Positions 12,730 to 21,811 of a stretch of 35,643 bases of DNA are shown piece by piece. The notes under the pieces are model-generated. The model saw only the letters and a program-made list of their open reading frames with translations, searched no databases and was not told where the DNA came from. Source of the DNA: a virus. The DNA lies in the IMG/VR virus record IMGVR_UViG_3300036790_000073, positions 1 to 35,643 of that record. The stretch is one strand, 5' to 3'. Position numbers and translations under genes: made by a program. Every line of letters begins with the position of its first letter. Within the stretch, counting starts at the first letter, position 1.

Positions 12730-14829
12730 TTAAAAGAGATGCCCGAAAAAACTTCCGATTTGGTCCGCTGCCGTTGTGATATCGCCTTCGATATTTTTCC
12801 AGACTTGTGGTGGAATCGATAAAGCACCAAGACTCAACGTATTGCCGGCGATCATTCCCAAGCTTTTCACGGGATTATCGACGATGTTCTGTTCGATGTT
12901 AGATGCGCCGTAAGCCGCCAGCGCCGCCGGTGGTAAAGCTTCTAGGGCGCCTGTTGCGCCAGCTGATCCAGCTTGACCTAATTGATACCCTACCGTAGTT
13001 GGTTCGCCAGCGACTGCGTCGGCAGTGCCAGCCGCAACACCGCTGGCGGTCGTCGGTATTGCACCGGCAGCAGCGGCGGCCGCATACGCATCAGCTAATC
13101 CAGCTCCGACTGCGGTAGGTGCCGCTCCCTCCGCCGACTGTTCTAGTCCTTGTCCTACCACTTGGCCGATCGGTGCGCCTGTAACGGGATCGGTGACCGT
13201 GTTCGGGCCATAGGTAATGGACGGTGCGCCAACACTTCCAAGCTTTCCAAGGTCGCCATTTATGGCATCGATCAAAGACTGATATGCGTTTTCCGTGTTG
13301 TCCACCCAGCCAAGGCTCTGCGCGATAGGTGCGACGGCGTCCCAGCTGGCATTTGGTGTGGATGCGACGATCTGCTGTTGCTTGGCCAAATCGGATTGCG
13401 CGGTCGCCAATTGTGTTTTCAGTTTCGCCACCGCATTCGGATCGACACCCCTTTGACCTTGAAGCTGGGCCAGCTGTGATTGGATTCCCGTAATCGTTTT
13501 CTGATCAGCGGTCGCGGCGGTCTGTGCTGGGACAGCGATCGTGTTGTAGTTGTAGGCCGCCTGTTCGGCTTGCGTGAAAGGCGCTACCGCTGAATTGATT
13601 TCGTTGCCAAATCCCGTCAGCTCATTGGATAGGGCCGACTCGACACCAGGCGCTTGCCCAAGTGCGTCTTGTAATTGCGTCGGCACGCTGAAAGTCTGCG
13701 CTTCATTTGCCGTCGATCCATTGATTGGAAGCGCGCCAGTGTTGGTATCGCCAAGCTGAATAAGTGCCGCGATATTGGCGTAGTCCTGTGGTGATGCGTA
13801 GGCCGCTTCATTTGGCATGGCGATGGATGCGATATTTTCAAGAGCCGCCATCGGATCGGTGCCGGCGGGGAATGTGACATTTGGATTCTGCGCTAAGAAA
13901 TTCTGAATAGCCGACGTGATGTCAGCGACCACGGGATTAATGGTGTTGACCGACTGATTGTATTCGTTCACCACGCCCTGAATGGTGTTCTGTTCGGTGT
14001 CAAGATTCGAAGCGACACTTCCCTGCGCGGAAGCCAGTGCGGCGGCTGCATCTTGCGCGGCGGTCGAAGCGTTCGTCGATCCTGTGGCGGCCAAAGCGTT
14101 TTCGTTGGTCGTGTCGGTTTGAAGCGTCGGTAAAAGGTTTGCAGCCGGCGTAGCGGCGGCCGCAATCGTGGCGGCGTTCGCTGGATTCTGATTCAAAAGA
14201 AGTGAGTCAAGATTATTGATTCCCTGGGTAGTCGGTCCTTCGACGCCCTGCAAAAGAGTTTGTACGCCCGTCGGTGTGGTCGCGTTGGCGGCCGTCGCGT
14301 TGGCGTTGGCGATTTCGGATTCCAAGTTCGCATACTGCGGCGCTTGAGTGAAGTCCGTCGGGCCAGCATAGGTGTCGTTTAAGTTCGCGGTGAAATTGGA
14401 AACGTTCTGGGGATTTTCCGCGACGACGTATGCGGGATTTTCAGAGACCGCGCTGATCAGATCTTTGTTCTCCGGCGTGTATCCGGCATTTACGGAGCTT
14501 GTGAAATTATCGGCTGCGCTCTGCGTGTCGGCGGCGGCTTGCGTGATCGGGGCCGATACAGTGCCAGCCACTTGCGTCGCCAGTTGCTGGGATTGCGGAC
14601 CATTGGCTGCCAAATAGGATGCGATGTTTTGAAATGGCTGGGACGGGTTGTTCGTGCCCGTGACTTGACCCGTGACGTTTCCCGCGCCGGTCGTTGTTAC
14701 CGCGCCGGCGCCGCCAGATGTGGCCGGCTGATTGGACCCCTGCGGCGACTGGACCTGATTTGGATTGGTCGCCGGATTGTTCGGGTTGTTTGGATCGTTC
14801 GGGTTATTGCTTGAATCTACCTGCGCCAT
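12730..14829 (-). CDS. Large low-complexity ejection-type protein, 699 aa
   Basis: TAATG junction with the upstream gene. The N-terminus is Asn/Pro/Gly-rich and disordered (SSNNPNDPNNPNNPATNPNQ). Most of the rest is Ala/Asn/Gln/Thr-rich helix. Around 560-660 is very Ala/Gly-rich and mildly hydrophobic (YAAAAAAGAIPTTASGVAAG; ALPPAALAAYGAS), possibly membrane-active. It ends GSFFGHLF. No cysteine-rich or catalytic motif was noticed. As the largest of four such genes, it is the best candidate for the main pilot/ejection protein. Confidence 0.75.
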   Translation of the reverse strand: MAQVDSSNNPNDPNNPNNPATNPNQVQSPQGSNQPATSGGAGAVTTTGAGNVTGQVTGTNNPSQPFQNIASYLAANGPQSQQLATQVAGTVSAPITQAAADTQSAADNFTSSVNAGYTPENKDLISAVSENPAYVVAENPQNVSNFTANLNDTYAGPTDFTQAPQYANLESEIANANATAANATTPTGVQTLLQGVEGPTTQGINNLDSLLLNQNPANAATIAAAATPAANLLPTLQTDTTNENALAATGSTNASTAAQDAAAALASAQGSVASNLDTEQNTIQGVVNEYNQSVNTINPVVADITSAIQNFLAQNPNVTFPAGTDPMAALENIASIAMPNEAAYASPQDYANIAALIQLGDTNTGALPINGSTANEAQTFSVPTQLQDALGQAPGVESALSNELTGFGNEINSAVAPFTQAEQAAYNYNTIAVPAQTAATADQKTITGIQSQLAQLQGQRGVDPNAVAKLKTQLATAQSDLAKQQQIVASTPNASWDAVAPIAQSLGWVDNTENAYQSLIDAINGDLGKLGSVGAPSITYGPNTVTDPVTGAPIGQVVGQGLEQSAEGAAPTAVGAGLADAYAAAAAAGAIPTTASGVAAGTADAVAGEPTTVGYQLGQAGSAGATGALEALPPAALAAYGASNIEQNIVDNPVKSLGMIAGNTLSLGALSIPPQVWKNIEGDITTAADQIGSFFGHLF

Positions 14830-15239
14830 TATTCCACCCTCAGAGTAATTTGATAGTTCACGCCGTTGGCCAGGCCCGTGATTGCCCCCACCATGATCGA
14901 CGTCCCGTCAAAAGACCAAAATACCTGCACGGCCGCCGTCGGGTATTGCTGGGTCGGCGTGTCAACGATCTGCACATTCACCACATCCACGCCCGTCGGG
15001 TCGCCTTGAATAGGATTTAAGAATGACGCCACATTGTTCGTCGGCGTCGCTGATCCCGTTACAGAGATCGTCACAAATCCCATGTTCAGGTTTTCGCCAA
15101 TCGTTAAATTTTTATTCAGCGCGTTGTACGTCGGAAACACAAACAAGTTCAGCGTGTTCAAAAATTGCGACTTAAACCACGTCGGCGCTTCTTTGTAATC
15201 GTCCGAATAGAACCGCTGGATCGACGGGGGCGATGCCAT
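14829..15239 (-). CDS. Tail-associated beta protein, 136 aa
   Basis: TAATG junction on both sides. The start MASPPSIQRFYSDDYKEAP leads to a beta-rich body (NMGFVTISVTGSATPTNN; AAVQVFWSFDGTSIMVGAIT; NYQITLRV). It resembles the small receptor-side or tail-associated beta domains placed after tail-hub genes in podoviruses. No family name is secure. Virion location is inferred from neighbours. Confidence 0.7.
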   Translation of the reverse strand: MASPPSIQRFYSDDYKEAPTWFKSQFLNTLNLFVFPTYNALNKNLTIGENLNMGFVTISVTGSATPTNNVASFLNPIQGDPTGVDVVNVQIVDTPTQQYPTAAVQVFWSFDGTSIMVGAITGLANGVNYQITLRVE

Positions 15240-15634
15240 TAGTATTGCCCCCCGCCCACTTTGCCGCGACGCATGGTGCGTGAAAATCGAATCGCATGTT
15301 TGTCAATCGCGTGCGACCCGCTGCGCACTTCCGCCGTTCGCATCACTCCGCAATAAAGATGGCGAGGATTGAACGCACCTTCGGGAAGTTCTGCCATACC
15401 GTACGTTAAAAAGATCGTCGCAATCGCGGTTCGCGTGTGGTCTTTACGACTGGCCGCCAGAGCTTCCGGCGTTAAGACTGCAGCCGCATTTAATTCACGA
15501 ACGCCGCCTTTACCGTCTGGCTCGTACATCTTCACGTCCGGCACGTGCGCCGGCTTAAAGATAAAAGTTTCTTTCACGTTGGCCGTAATGCGTTCTCCGT
15601 TCAAAAATTCCTGAGGACAAGTCGCGCACTTCAT
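15239..15634 (-). CDS. Hypothetical tail-module protein, 131 aa
   Basis: The ATG at 15634 overlaps the stop of the tail-hub gene as ATGA; the frame extends much further upstream only as an accidental opening inside that gene. The N-terminus MKCATCPQEFLNGE carries a CxxC pair; the rest includes KETFIFKPAHVPDVKMY and a basic C-terminus (RFSRTMRRGKVGGGQY). A metal site is possible but only one further Cys is seen (YCGV). Role unknown. Confidence 0.7.
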   Translation of the reverse strand: MKCATCPQEFLNGERITANVKETFIFKPAHVPDVKMYEPDGKGGVRELNAAAVLTPEALAASRKDHTRTAIATIFLTYGMAELPEGAFNPRHLYCGVMRTAEVRSGSHAIDKHAIRFSRTMRRGKVGGGQY

Positions 15635-18120
15635 CGGCTGATATCCGAAACGATGTCGTATGAAAGTGAGCAGCCCAAAAATTGGAAGTTTGACAGTGCC
15701 TGATTCAAACTTAACCCGACTTGCACCCAGTGTGCCAACATTTTTTGAATTGGCGGCGTGGTGGCAACGGCTTGCGTGAGCAAGGACGTTCCATTCCATG
15801 GAATTTGTCCAAAAGGAAATTCGCCCCAGTTCCCGTTTATTTGCGGCTTGATCGACCATGTTTCCGTGAACAAAGAGGCATCCGAAATCATGGACGCCGA
15901 AATCGACGTGAAGTTCGCATTCGAGAAATTGTAAATCACGCGCGAAAAGTTCTTCATGTAATGCGTGAAGTTTGCCGAAATCGGAGTCGTGACGACGGTC
16001 TGTTGGAACGGTGCTACGAGCGTGGCCGATCCATTGGCCCACGAGAAAAGATCGGTGACGGTCACGGTTATATGGACCACGTCCACCGCTGTCACGATTG
16101 ACGCGAAGAAGTTCTGCGACAACGTTTGGCCGACTTGGGCATGCGTGACGGACGTGAGCGTTACCACGAGGCCAGACGCACCCGTGATCGTCACGGGATA
16201 TCGATCATCACCAAAATCGAATCCGTTCGGGTTATAGGTCTTCACTTCCTGATAAAGAAAGTTCGTGTTATACGACGGTGTCAAATACAGTTTGTTGTCG
16301 GGCTGAAAACTCACCATGCCAGACGTGGGAGCGATCAGCCAATGCGTCCAGGCTTGGGTCAGCCAGTTATAGACGTATATTTGCGTCGCGGTCGTGTCGG
16401 AATTCTGAGACGGTAAACAAAGCAGGTATTCGCGCTCCGATTCATACGAAAGCCCGAAGGTCGCCGTCGGAAAGTTCGTGAGCGTCGAGATTTGAAGCAG
16501 CGCGCCTTCGATATTTCGGCTTTCGATGTTCACGCCAGATTCGGAAATGGAAACGACCATCTGCGACGTCATGGCAAAAATCGTGTTGTTCAGCGTGTAG
16601 GCCGAATCCGGCGCGATCAAAATAATCGTGGTGTCGAATGGTGTGACGGTCAGCTGTGACGGTGAAGTACCCGTAATGCGAAAGACGCCGTCTTGTTTCA
16701 TGACGACGACCGAATCACGCAGCGCGATCACGCGATAAATTGGTTTGTCGCCGCCACCGATGAAGATTTGGTTCGTGAGCGGGACGGCTTCGGGCTCGTT
16801 TGATTTCGACACCGATACCGCGTTCGGAAGCGAGTCATTCGAAGAAATGTAGGTCGATCCTGCTGTCGGAATCGTCGGCTGATACACCGCGCCATTGGAC
16901 GACGTCAAGTGAAACGCCGCCAGCGTGTAGTTCCGCGCTTGTAGGAAGATCAGGCCAGGCAAATCATTGTATCCGACGGGGTAGAACGCATAAATGCCAG
17001 TATTGGCCGGATATTCGTTGATGCAGGACACGAGATTCTTGGAAGTCGAATCGATATTTGTGCCAGGCGTTCCGCCGGTGACAACCTGAAAATTTCCCGT
17101 CGCAAAATTGTTTGACGACGCCGCCGTGTAGGTCACGCCGTTGATCACGAGCGTGTCGCCGACCGTTGGCGTCGTGATCATAGTGATGTAGATGTTTTGC
17201 AAGCTCGTGGTGTTGGCGTAAAAGGTCATTCCCTGAAAAGACGTGAAGTCTGTGGCCAAAGGCGGCGGGAAATTGTATTGCGTCGCACCTTCTTGGCTCG
17301 GGCTACCGTAAAAGGTCGCGCCCAAGAGTGAATCCGGCGTCACGTCCAAAATGGTAACGAAGCCAGCGGCCAAATCGCCACTGGTCGGGCTGTACTGCGC
17401 GGCCAGCTGCATGTTGTCCGTCGCCGGAACGCTTGACGACGTGGTTTGTAGCGCGCGGTATAGGTTCGCGGTGTAGGCGGTCGTGATTCCTGCGGGGATC
17501 GACGCCACGACCGACACGTTCTGATTGGCTCCGCTGGCATTTATGGCAATCGCGCGATAGCTTGGCGCGCCTTCGTCCAAATTCCCGTTGTCGTCGGTGT
17601 ATGACCATGTGAGCCGGTAGGCGGTCTGCGCCGGATTCAAAAGAAATCCCGATGCAGACGATCCCAGGGTCGCGGTCAGGTCGAGCGCTGGAGGAACGCC
17701 GGCCGGAATTGGCACGTGATTGATCGCGTCCTGTTTATAGACGCTGTTCGACGTCGTCATGTACCAGTTCTTATTGGCTTCCCCGCCGCGCAATCGCACT
17801 TGGCCGGAAGGCGGTGCGAAGGTTTCGGACATGGAATAGATCGTCCAGCTGGGGCTTGTCAGCGACGTCGAAAAATAAAGGTTATTGTCGGACGCGTGCG
17901 CGATCCATCCGTCTTGGTATTCAAAGAGAGAATCGACGAACTGATTGGTCGCCAGACCAATGGATGATCCGATGAATGTGATGCCCCGCCGCGACTGCAC
18001 GACGCCATCAGCGGAAACGACAACATTATCAGCTTGGACCAATGCGCCAGGAGGGACTTTAGAGTCCAGGGGATTCGGGAATGTGTAGAGTCCCGCAGTG
18101 CCAAGATCACCGATGTACAT
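15631..18120 (-). CDS. Tail tubular protein B-like / tail hub, 829 aa
   Basis: ATG at 18120 has AGGTGACGC upstream. The protein is beta-rich throughout, with an N-terminus typical of this group: a Pro-rich leader, then 'ALVQADNVVVSADGVVQSRR' (26-45) and G-ITFIG. Later blades include SDNNLYFSTSLTSPSWTIY, MKQDGVFRITGTSPSQLTV and YVYNWLTQAWTHWLIAPTSG. T7 gp12 and P22 gp10-type hubs have this length range and composition. It would form the tail tube or nozzle below the adaptor encoded just upstream. Confident as a tail protein, moderate for the exact homologue. Confidence 0.8.
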   Translation of the reverse strand: MYIGDLGTAGLYTFPNPLDSKVPPGALVQADNVVVSADGVVQSRRGITFIGSSIGLATNQFVDSLFEYQDGWIAHASDNNLYFSTSLTSPSWTIYSMSETFAPPSGQVRLRGGEANKNWYMTTSNSVYKQDAINHVPIPAGVPPALDLTATLGSSASGFLLNPAQTAYRLTWSYTDDNGNLDEGAPSYRAIAINASGANQNVSVVASIPAGITTAYTANLYRALQTTSSSVPATDNMQLAAQYSPTSGDLAAGFVTILDVTPDSLLGATFYGSPSQEGATQYNFPPPLATDFTSFQGMTFYANTTSLQNIYITMITTPTVGDTLVINGVTYTAASSNNFATGNFQVVTGGTPGTNIDSTSKNLVSCINEYPANTGIYAFYPVGYNDLPGLIFLQARNYTLAAFHLTSSNGAVYQPTIPTAGSTYISSNDSLPNAVSVSKSNEPEAVPLTNQIFIGGGDKPIYRVIALRDSVVVMKQDGVFRITGTSPSQLTVTPFDTTIILIAPDSAYTLNNTIFAMTSQMVVSISESGVNIESRNIEGALLQISTLTNFPTATFGLSYESEREYLLCLPSQNSDTTATQIYVYNWLTQAWTHWLIAPTSGMVSFQPDNKLYLTPSYNTNFLYQEVKTYNPNGFDFGDDRYPVTITGASGLVVTLTSVTHAQVGQTLSQNFFASIVTAVDVVHITVTVTDLFSWANGSATLVAPFQQTVVTTPISANFTHYMKNFSRVIYNFSNANFTSISASMISDASLFTETWSIKPQINGNWGEFPFGQIPWNGTSLLTQAVATTPPIQKMLAHWVQVGLSLNQALSNFQFLGCSLSYDIVSDISR

Positions 18121-18123
18121 GCG

Positions 18124-19083
18124 TCACCTGAAATTTGGAAACAGCGATGAAAGCGGCCACGCGACATTTTTATTGACGATCTTCTTGGACTGGCCTTTCC
18201 ATCGTGGCGTCAAAAGTGTTTTGGCGTCGTCCATCTGCGCCGACACTACTTTCGACATGGTGTTGAATCCGTTGGCGTTCTGCATGGATGTGAACACGCG
18301 CAAACATCCGGCATTGATCAAAAGCGGGTACAGTTCCAAGGGAAGCTGCGGCACGCATGTGGTTCCCGCTGGACAAAGCCACTGGCCTTTGACGACGGTA
18401 GAAGGAATCGAAGTCAGCGTGATCGATGTGCTGGCGATGTTCGTGATCAAATTGTCGTCGGACTGTGACGTGAACTGCGGCAAGTTGTTCACGATGTCGA
18501 CCATGGTGGATCCTTGCGTCCAGCCCGACGGCACTGATCCCACCGTCACCACGTTAGTCGTGTAATTCACCGTAAGAATTTGCGCGCAAAAGCTGGACTG
18601 CACCAGGATTGACGGGCGCCGCGCGTACTTAAATCGGATGATGAAGCCAGACGGATAAGGAAACGTCGTCGGATAAATGTTGAAGGCATCGTCTTTGGCA
18701 TACATCCCGCGCATGGAGGAAATCGGCACGAACGAATAGAAGGGCGCGACCTTTTGTTGTTCCGGCGCCAGCTGTGCGATCTCGACTTCGTTGCCGGACG
18801 AATCCACCAGGACGATGTCTTGCAAGCCACCCATGATCGTACGCTGCGGGACGATGTAGCTTGTGACGTTCGGCGCGATCAAGACGTCGTGGTACTGAAT
18901 CCAATAGGCTTCGCGGATAGACTGCACAAGCGCGCTGATCGTGGTCTGCTGCTCTTCGTTTAAGAACGCGACAATGTCGGCCGGCTGATAGGTGATCTGG
19001 GAATTAGGCAAAGCGGTATTGCGGTAGACGGATGCGACGCAATCGTCCACCAACATGTACGGCGATGGGATCGCCGATGCCAT
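18124..19083 (-). CDS. Tail tubular protein A-like / head-tail adaptor, 319 aa
   Basis: ATG three bases after the upstream stop. Early residues (MLVDDCVASVYRN; QPADIVAFLNEEQQTTISAL) look helical, as in gatekeeper/adaptor proteins (T7 gp11, P22 gp4 type). The middle is beta-rich (FYSFVPISSMRGMYAKDDAF; FIIRFKYARRP), and the C-terminal part is helical with KTLLTPRWKGQSKK. It is larger than T7 gp11 because of an inserted beta region (~165-235). Being directly before the hub gene supports a connector role. Confidence 0.75.
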   Translation of the reverse strand: MASAIPSPYMLVDDCVASVYRNTALPNSQITYQPADIVAFLNEEQQTTISALVQSIREAYWIQYHDVLIAPNVTSYIVPQRTIMGGLQDIVLVDSSGNEVEIAQLAPEQQKVAPFYSFVPISSMRGMYAKDDAFNIYPTTFPYPSGFIIRFKYARRPSILVQSSFCAQILTVNYTTNVVTVGSVPSGWTQGSTMVDIVNNLPQFTSQSDDNLITNIASTSITLTSIPSTVVKGQWLCPAGTTCVPQLPLELYPLLINAGCLRVFTSMQNANGFNTMSKVVSAQMDDAKTLLTPRWKGQSKKIVNKNVAWPLSSLFPNFR

Positions 19084-19086
19084 TCT

Positions 19087-19380
19087 TTAGCCCAGCTTCT
19101 TTAAAAGCTGATTGATGTAGCCGTCTTCTTCGTTGTGCGCGTCTTCGGGAATTTCTCCGACGGCTTCATGATCGTGTTCGTGCACGGGGTCGACGCAACC
19201 GTCTTCGTCGCATTCCTCTTCGGGCATGTCCTCTGAATGAGGGGATACGGTGATAGCGATTTCGACACCTTTGACGGGGCCCTTTTTCTTCAGGTCGCCG
19301 GCGGTGACGTCATCGACTTCGCCCATCATCTGATCGATGACGCTTTTTTTCAGGTCTTCGTCGTCCATTAAGTCAGTCAT
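19087..19380 (-). CDS. Small acidic protein, 97 aa
   Basis: ATG at 19380 has AAGGGAGCGTT upstream. Very acidic (MTDLMDDEDLKKSV; EDMPEEECDEDGCVDPVHEH), with two Cys and several His that might bind metal. No hydrophobic core of note, so it is probably disordered in part. It lies between the signal-peptide protein and the adaptor gene. It could be a chaperone or assembly factor for tail proteins; unproven. Confidence 0.7.
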   Translation of the reverse strand: MTDLMDDEDLKKSVIDQMMGEVDDVTAGDLKKKGPVKGVEIAITVSPHSEDMPEEECDEDGCVDPVHEHDHEAVGEIPEDAHNEEDGYINQLLKKLG

Positions 19381-19389
19381 AACGCTCCC

Positions 19390-20154
19390 TTAGTGCTCGA
19401 ATGAATACCGTTCGTTATCCGTCGCGGTGAACGTCACGGCGCCAGTGTCCGGCGGTGTCACTTTGAGCCGCAAATATCGGTGATTGGTAGGCCCAAGATC
19501 GTACAGAGCGGATCCACCGCCGATGACGTAAGTCGTGCTCGTAATCGCGGCGTTGTAGTTGCCGACGGTCGCATTAAAGAATGTGTTTTTATCGTCGGAC
19601 CATTGAATTTGGATACCGCCAGCCAGCGACACGTTCGTGAACGCCAGAGGGGCCAGCGTGTATCGGTTCGTTGAAGTCGAGCTGGAAGCCAAGACAACGC
19701 CAACGCCGGACTGAGCGAAAGCCAGCGTCGTTGAAAGTTTTATTGTCGATGATACACCAAGAGTGTTTGGGCCAATCACGCTAATGTAATAAGTCGTCAA
19801 ATCTACAAGACCCGCAATGGCAGTCGCAGCAGCAGTCGAATAAAGAACCTGTTGGCCCGTCGTAAAATTGTTTCCCGAAATGGTGATGGTCGGCGTGTTC
19901 AAGACAAAATTATTCGATCCGAAGTTCGTGGACACGGCCACGGTGTAAGACGAATAAGAGATTTGCATGGATACGCGGTCGCCCGTCGCATTCATGTCGC
20001 GCGTGAAGGTCTGCGCAACAGCGCCACCTTTTACGACGGCTGTCCCTTCCGTGCCAATGAACGGGCCGGAATACGCGACGCTCGAGGCGTGTGCCAAGGA
20101 AGCTACTAATAAAAGACCTGCGATCAAGACTGATTTCTTTAAAGCGTTGAGCAT
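19390..20154 (-). CDS. Signal-peptide beta protein within the tail module, 254 aa
   Basis: The ATG at 20154 has AAAAAAGGAGCCACTCAA upstream, better than in-frame codons further up that overlap the fibre gene. MLNALKKSVLIAGLLLVASL is a textbook Sec signal (basic start, Leu core) with cleavage after AHA. The mature protein is Ser/Thr/Val-rich and beta-stranded (VAVSTNFGSNNFVLNTPTIT; FATDN-type end TATDNERYSFEH). A Sec signal on a gene inside the virion cluster is odd. It could be a periplasmic assembly factor or a surface protein, or a structural homologue that acquired a signal. Confidence 0.75.
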   Translation of the reverse strand: MLNALKKSVLIAGLLLVASLAHASSVAYSGPFIGTEGTAVVKGGAVAQTFTRDMNATGDRVSMQISYSSYTVAVSTNFGSNNFVLNTPTITISGNNFTTGQQVLYSTAAATAIAGLVDLTTYYISVIGPNTLGVSSTIKLSTTLAFAQSGVGVVLASSSTSTNRYTLAPLAFTNVSLAGGIQIQWSDDKNTFFNATVGNYNAAITSTTYVIGGGSALYDLGPTNHRYLRLKVTPPDTGAVTFTATDNERYSFEH

Positions 20155-20170
20155 TTGAGTGGCTCCTTTT

Positions 20171-21811
20171 TTAAACATGAATAAACCAAAAATTAACTTC
20201 CGTGTAATTTGTATTCCCAGAGATTCCATTGGCCGCAGTTGGTGGAAAGGAAGAACCTGTTGAACCACTTCGAGAAAAGAAAACTGTGGTAGTGGTAGAC
20301 CCGTCCGTGATCATTCCCCCAGCATCGCTACTGGCATCCGTCAATTCTGTTTTAGAGCTTTGCCATAAACCGATTAAATCCTGGTTACTGCTCATGCCGG
20401 AACTAGCGTTGTAAAAAATAGTGAAGCTGTTCGGCAAAGAAATTGACCCCGTCGACGCCGTGACTGTCCCAGCCTGAAAAATGCCACTCACATAAACCGT
20501 ATCGCCTATCTGTTTCCAGCGAAAAGATACATTGGCAACCGTTCCGAAACCGACGATGGTCGGAGTATAGGAAGCCCAATTGGTAATGACGGGAACCTGT
20601 CCGAATGCGGCCGCATCTGTCGAAACTGTTCCGTTTGCCACGCCAGTGATTTTGTTGGCACCCATCGCGATCGTTGAGGCAGACATCGTGATCGCCCCAG
20701 CTCCGCCAGAGAATGTCGAAATGCCAGTAAAAGAGTACGCCCCAGGAAGCGTGTAGTTCCCAACATCCAAAACCACGTTCGCGGTAGTGATTGCATTCCC
20801 AGGATTCGGGATTGTGATAGCCAGGTTCGCGCTGCGGCTGGCCTGGGTCGCAATGCCAATGGTGATATTGTGGGCGTTCTGGACGTAGGTATCGTTTACG
20901 CTGGCCGCTGTGGCGGGATAAAGCGTGAGATTTCCGGCCGCTCCGCTCGTGACCGTTCCAGCTCCACCAGGAGCCCAGATTGTGTTTCCTGATCCATCCG
21001 TCTGCAAAAATTGATTGCTTGTTCCGTGCGTCGGTGGAAGGCTTAAGGTCCAGGATGTGGTCGAGTTTGTGGCCTTTACCGTGACCGTGTTCGTGCTGTT
21101 GTCGGTAAGGACAACGGCTTTGGATGAGGCTAAGGTGATGGAATTGGAAAAGTTCCAAGTTCCGGCAATCGTGTACGCCCCATGGTCAAGCACAAAGTTC
21201 GCCGATGATGCGACGTCTGGAATCGTATAGACCTCGGTCAAGGCCAGAGCGGTCGAAGAGATGACAAGCTGATTCGTTGTGCCTAAAACGATTTGGTTTG
21301 CGGTCGCCGTAAACGTGCCTTGCGTTCCTTTCACGGTGGATGTCGCCTGAATGGATCCTGGGGCGATGAAGGCGGACGGTACCGATAGCGTGACGTTGCC
21401 GGTTGGATTGGATGCCGTGATCTGATTGGCCGTCCCTAGGATCGAAAGAACGGGTGAGGCCGCAGCGGTGGCAATGATGTCGCCGTTCCAAAGCAGGTTG
21501 TTTGAACTGTCCACGGACAGCGCTAAGTCTGCGCTATTGGCCGCATTGCGCCAGTCAATCGAATCTGTGTTGGCTAGTCGGACTTGCCCAGTTCCTGCGA
21601 TGTTGGCGGTGACGGATTTATAGTACTTGGAAAGCAGACCAAAGTTTGTGCCGAAGGAAAGGTCCGCGGTCAAAGGCAACGTGCCCCCAGAGGCTTGATA
21701 AGCCCCCTGGGGGATTGCCACGAAGTAATTGGTCAGGTTTTGTCCCCAGTTGGATTCGCCGACGTCGGGGATGATGTAAACCGCGTTATTGAATGTGATC
21801 GACTCGGCCAT
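20171..21811 (-). CDS. Tail fibre / receptor-binding protein, 546 aa
   Basis: TAATG junction with the upstream gene. The start (MAESITFNNAVYIIPDVGES) resembles a virion-attachment domain. Repeats follow in which a strand pair ends 'YTIPDVASSANFVLDHGAYT' and 'NVVLDVGNYTLPGAYSF', typical of triple-beta fibre shafts. The C-terminus (about 410-546) has WASYTPTIVGFGTVANVSF, WKQIGDTVYVSGIF and SISLPNSF, a phage-fibre tip domain I recognise from similar genes. The host receptor cannot be read from sequence. Confidence 0.8.
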   Translation of the reverse strand: MAESITFNNAVYIIPDVGESNWGQNLTNYFVAIPQGAYQASGGTLPLTADLSFGTNFGLLSKYYKSVTANIAGTGQVRLANTDSIDWRNAANSADLALSVDSSNNLLWNGDIIATAAASPVLSILGTANQITASNPTGNVTLSVPSAFIAPGSIQATSTVKGTQGTFTATANQIVLGTTNQLVISSTALALTEVYTIPDVASSANFVLDHGAYTIAGTWNFSNSITLASSKAVVLTDNSTNTVTVKATNSTTSWTLSLPPTHGTSNQFLQTDGSGNTIWAPGGAGTVTSGAAGNLTLYPATAASVNDTYVQNAHNITIGIATQASRSANLAITIPNPGNAITTANVVLDVGNYTLPGAYSFTGISTFSGGAGAITMSASTIAMGANKITGVANGTVSTDAAAFGQVPVITNWASYTPTIVGFGTVANVSFRWKQIGDTVYVSGIFQAGTVTASTGSISLPNSFTIFYNASSGMSSNQDLIGLWQSSKTELTDASSDAGGMITDGSTTTTVFFSRSGSTGSSFPPTAANGISGNTNYTEVNFWFIHV

